NCBI GenBank assembly: GCA_030149025.1
Contig: JASBSH010000204.1
Span: forward strand, 1 to 6,284
DNA length: 6,284 nt
Direction: 5' to 3'
From: Actinomycetales bacterium
GTDB lineage: Bacteria > Actinomycetota > Actinomycetes > Actinomycetales > BWSM-131
The first letter of the stretch is position 1. Every line of letters begins with the position of its first letter. Made by a program: the position numbers and the translations under genes. Shown here piece after piece: positions 3,813-6,284 of this stretch. The notes under the pieces were generated by a model that was not told where the DNA came from, did no database searches, and saw only the letters and a program-made list of their open reading frames with translations.

Positions 3813-5600
3813 GTGAGCACAGCAGCCGAGCATCGGGACGAGCGGTCGACGCAGACCGAGCAGTCCTCCTTCGACGCCGCTCGCCTGCTCACCGCCCTCG
3901 AGCACTTGCGGGCCGAAGTGGCCCGCACCAGGCTGCCCCTCGAGCTGCCGGACGTCGGCGACGCGCGCACGGATCTCGGCAGGCTGCTCGACCAGCTGGA
4001 CGACTACCTCCTGCCGAGGCTGCGGCAGCTCGACGCACCGCTGCTCGCCGTGGTCGGCGGGTCCACCGGCGCCGGCAAGTCGACGCTGGTCAACACCCTG
4101 CTCGGCCGGGAGGTCAGCAGGGCCGGAGTCTTGCGGCCCACCACCAGGGCGCCCGTCCTGGTCCACCACCCGGACGACACCCAGTGGTTCACCTCCGGGC
4201 GGGTGCTGCCCCACCTGGCCAGGCTCACCGGGGAGGAGGGCGAGCACTTCGACGCCAAGAAGCTGACGAGCCTGCGCCTGGTCTCCTCCGACGCCCTCCC
4301 GCCCGGGCTCTCCCTGGTCGACGCGCCGGACATCGACTCCGTCGTGGAGGCCAACCGGCGGCTGGCCAACCAGCTGCTCGCCGCCGCGGACCTGTGGCTG
4401 TTCGTGACCACCGCCGCCCGGTACGCCGACGCGGTGCCCTGGGAGCTGCTGAGAACCGCGGCCGAACGCGGTACGTCCGTTGCCGTCGTCCTCAACCGGG
4501 TCCCACCCGAGGCCATGGCAGAGGTGCGATCCGACCTCGCGGTGATGCTGCGGCAGAACGACCTCGCCACCGCACCGTTGTTCACCATCCCCGAGAGCAC
4601 GACAGCGGACGGGCTGCTCCCCGAGCAGGACATCGTGCCGCTGCGCCGGTGGCTGGTCACCCTCGCCTCCGACGCCCGCGCCCGCTCGGTGGTCGTGCGC
4701 CGAACCCTCACCGGTGCCCTGGAGTCGCTGGCCACCCGCGTGCCGCGGCTCGCCGAGGCCGCCGACAAGCAGGACGCCGCCGCGCGCGCTCTCGTGGACG
4801 ATCTCGAGGCCGCGTACGCGGAGGCGGACAGGCAGTTGGAGAAGGGCCTCACCGACGGCTCCCTGCTGCGCGGCGAGGTGCTGGCCCGGTGGCAGGAGTT
4901 CGTCGGAACCGGCGAGTTCTTCAGGGGTCTGGAGACGGCGATCGGCAGGTTGCGGGACCGCATCACCGCCGCGATCCGCGGCCGTCCGGCCCCGGCGGAA
5001 CCGCTCGGTGAGGCGCTCCAGACGGGCGTCGCCGCGCTGGTCCGAGCGCAGGCCGAGGACGCGGTGGAACGCGCCGCCGGACGCTGGCGTGCCCGCCCGG
5101 CCGGCGCCGCCCTCCTCGACGCGGCCGGTTCCGACGTCACCCACCTGTCGCCCGAGTTCGACGCTCGCCTCGAGCGGCAGATCCGCGACTGGCAGCGCTA
5201 CGTGTTCGATCTGGTGCGCGCCGAGGGGCAGGGCAGGCGCACGGAGGCGCGGGTGGTGTCCTTCGGTATCAACGCGCTCGGCGTGGTGCTGATGCTCACC
5301 GTGTTCGCCAGCACCGCGTTCATCCCCACCGGTGCCGAGGTCGGTGTGGCCGCCGGGTCGGCGCTGATCGGCCAGCGCCTGCTGGAGGCCATCTTCGGTG
5401 ACCAGGCGGTCCGGGCCCTGGCAGCCAGAGCGCGCGCCGACCTGATCCGCCGGGTCGACGAGCTGATGGCGACTGAGCAGACGCGGATGGTCGCCCTCCT
5501 CGACGACGCCGGTGTGGACCCGTCGGCCGCCGGCCGGCTGCGTTCGGCGAGTGACGACGTCCAGACCTCCTTCGCCCGTATGCCGAGGACGGCGCGGTAG
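3813..5600 (+). CDS. Dynamin-like large GTPase, first of a tandem pair
   Basis: This is a 595-residue protein of a GTPase family widespread in actinobacteria, probably acting at the membrane. A helical N-terminus (20-75) leads into the G domain: P-loop GGSTGAGKST (82-91), switch I RPTTRAPV (108-115), and DAPD (170-173) in place of DxxG. VVLNRVPPE (225-233) sits where NKxD is expected, so the G4 motif is degenerate. Residues from about 320 to 475 are Ala/Arg/Glu-rich helices (RWQEFVGTGEF is a clear block). A hydrophobic hairpin follows, about 483-504 and 508-520, able to insert into membrane, then IFGDQAVRALAARARADL and a helical tail. The GTG at 3813 is preferred because it gives a family-like N-terminus. 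Upstream GTGs at 3717 and 3729 (the latter with AGGGTGG ahead) would add a stretch rich in Trp, His and Arg that does not look like protein. Its stop abuts the next ATG. A DynA- or IniA-like role is possible but inferred. Confidence 0.92.
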   Translation: MSTAAEHRDERSTQTEQSSFDAARLLTALEHLRAEVARTRLPLELPDVGDARTDLGRLLDQLDDYLLPRLRQLDAPLLAVVGGSTGAGKSTLVNTLLGREVSRAGVLRPTTRAPVLVHHPDDTQWFTSGRVLPHLARLTGEEGEHFDAKKLTSLRLVSSDALPPGLSLVDAPDIDSVVEANRRLANQLLAAADLWLFVTTAARYADAVPWELLRTAAERGTSVAVVLNRVPPEAMAEVRSDLAVMLRQNDLATAPLFTIPESTTADGLLPEQDIVPLRRWLVTLASDARARSVVVRRTLTGALESLATRVPRLAEAADKQDAAARALVDDLEAAYAEADRQLEKGLTDGSLLRGEVLARWQEFVGTGEFFRGLETAIGRLRDRITAAIRGRPAPAEPLGEALQTGVAALVRAQAEDAVERAAGRWRARPAGAALLDAAGSDVTHLSPEFDARLERQIRDWQRYVFDLVRAEGQGRRTEARVVSFGINALGVVLMLTVFASTAFIPTGAEVGVAAGSALIGQRLLEAIFGDQAVRALAARARADLIRRVDELMATEQTRMVALLDDAGVDPSAAGRLRSASDDVQTSFARMPRTAR

Positions 5601-6284
5601 ATGGCCGCGGTGAACGTCGCGTCGCGTGTCGACGCGTTGGAGATGGCCCTCGCGTCGGGCGAGGACCGGCTCGAGCCGGAGTCGACGGCCCGGGCGCGTG
5701 CAGTGCTGTCGCGCACCACCGAGCGGATGCGGCTTGGCGCCGAGTACACCGTGGTCGCTCTGGCCGGTTCGACGGGCAGCGGCAAGTCGAGCCTGTTCAA
5801 CGCGCTGGCGGGTCTCGAGGTCGCCCAGGTCGGCGCGCGTCGACCGACGACCGCCACCCCGACCGCGTGCGTGTGGGGCTCGGGCGCCGACGACCTGCTC
5901 GACTGGCTCGAGGTGCCACGACGCCACCGGACCGCTCGCGAGTCCGTGCTGGACGGCGACCGCGAGTCCGACCTGCACGGGCTGGTCCTGCTCGACCTGC
6001 CGGACCACGACTCGACCCAGCTCACGCACCGGCTCGAGGTCGACCGGCTGGTGCGCCTCGTGGACCTGCTCGTCTGGGTCGTCGACCCCCAGAAGTACGC
6101 CGACGACCTGCTGCACAAGCGCTACCTGCAGCGGCTCGCGGGCCACGAGGCCGTCATGCTCATCGTGCTGAACCAGATCGACCGGGTCCCACTGGGGGCG
6201 GTCGACGCGATCAAGGCGGACCTGCGCCGGTTGCTCGCCGAGGACGGGCTGAAGAACGTGCGCGTGCTCGCCACATCGGCGGTC
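5601..6284 (+). CDS. YfjP/dynamin-like GTPase, second of the pair, 3' end missing
   Basis: These are the first 228 codons of a second GTPase, open to the right edge. The ATG directly follows the TAG of the first GTPase (TAGATG) and GAGGA (5585-5589) lies 11 bases upstream, so translation is probably coupled. The G domain is nearly complete: P-loop AGSTGSGKSS (55-64), switch I RRPTTATPT (80-88), LLDLPDHDS (130-138) as the G3 region with Asp replacing the usual Gly of DxxG, VVDPQKYADD (160-169), and a fair G4, LNQID (190-194). Relatives I know continue for roughly 300 more residues with a C-terminal membrane hairpin. Compared with its upstream partner it keeps better guanine-specificity residues, suggesting a division of labour within a complex. 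It resembles proteins annotated as YfjP-family GTPases or, in Streptomyces, dynamin-like DynA/DynB; orthology is not proven here. Confidence 0.92.
   Translation, partial: MAAVNVASRVDALEMALASGEDRLEPESTARARAVLSRTTERMRLGAEYTVVALAGSTGSGKSSLFNALAGLEVAQVGARRPTTATPTACVWGSGADDLLDWLEVPRRHRTARESVLDGDRESDLHGLVLLDLPDHDSTQLTHRLEVDRLVRLVDLLVWVVDPQKYADDLLHKRYLQRLAGHEAVMLIVLNQIDRVPLGAVDAIKADLRRLLAEDGLKNVRVLATSAV

Noticed and set aside
3455..3970. 171-codon minus-strand frame across the divergent intergenic region and GTPase start
   Set aside because: Composition is Ser/Arg/Pro-rich, no family is recognisable, no ribosome binding site is seen, and it overlaps coding sequence at both ends.
3780..6146. Very long open frame (788 codons) on the minus strand opposite the GTPase genes
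   Set aside because: It is rich in Gly, Arg, His, Gln and Val with no domain motifs, and spans two clear GTPase genes on the other strand. Long antisense frames are expected from third-position G/C bias.

Overview
This window reads as part of a high-GC actinobacterial chromosome, most likely of the order Pseudonocardiales. The basis is the strong G/C bias at third codon positions, GTG and TTG starts, Lys encoded mostly by AAG, and several protein types typical of that group: a probable F420-dependent PPOX protein, a YbjN protein, and a tandem pair of large membrane-type GTPases. The taxonomic call is inference from composition and protein character; no database was searched.

Layout. (1) Positions 1-1252, plus strand: the 3' end of a polar amino acid ABC transporter permease, then its ATPase, overlapping by four bases (TTGA). 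(2) Positions 1276-2050, minus strand: a probable two-gene unit, a YbjN-type protein lacking its expected C-terminal part, followed by a PPOX flavin/F420 protein of the Rv0121 type. A hairpin sits at the convergent end shared with the ATPase gene. (3) Positions 2223-2640, plus strand: a small, very acidic 85-residue protein, a 15-bp tandem repeat, and a complete tRNA-Lys(CTT) gene with a good promoter candidate and a clear intrinsic terminator. (4) Positions 2785-3462, minus strand: a VanX-type D-Ala-D-Ala dipeptidase (peptidase family M15). (5) Positions 3463-3812: a 350-base divergent intergenic region with no convincing gene but a run of strong stem-loops, including perfect 12-bp arms and 17-bp arms with one mismatch. 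(6) Positions 3813-6284, plus strand: two consecutive dynamin-like or YfjP-like GTPases. The first is complete (595 codons, C-terminal hydrophobic hairpin). The second starts on the base after the first one's stop and runs off the window.

How the parts work together. The permease and ATPase form one importer whose binding protein probably lies to the left. The two GTPases are almost certainly cotranscribed and translationally coupled, and probably work as a membrane-remodelling pair. The remaining genes look like ordinary housekeeping genes around a tRNA locus. The parts most worth a second look are the GTPase pair, the structured region ahead of it, the overlapping hairpins after the tRNA, and the shortened YbjN gene. 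I found no CRISPR array, transposase, integrase or tRNA-end duplication.
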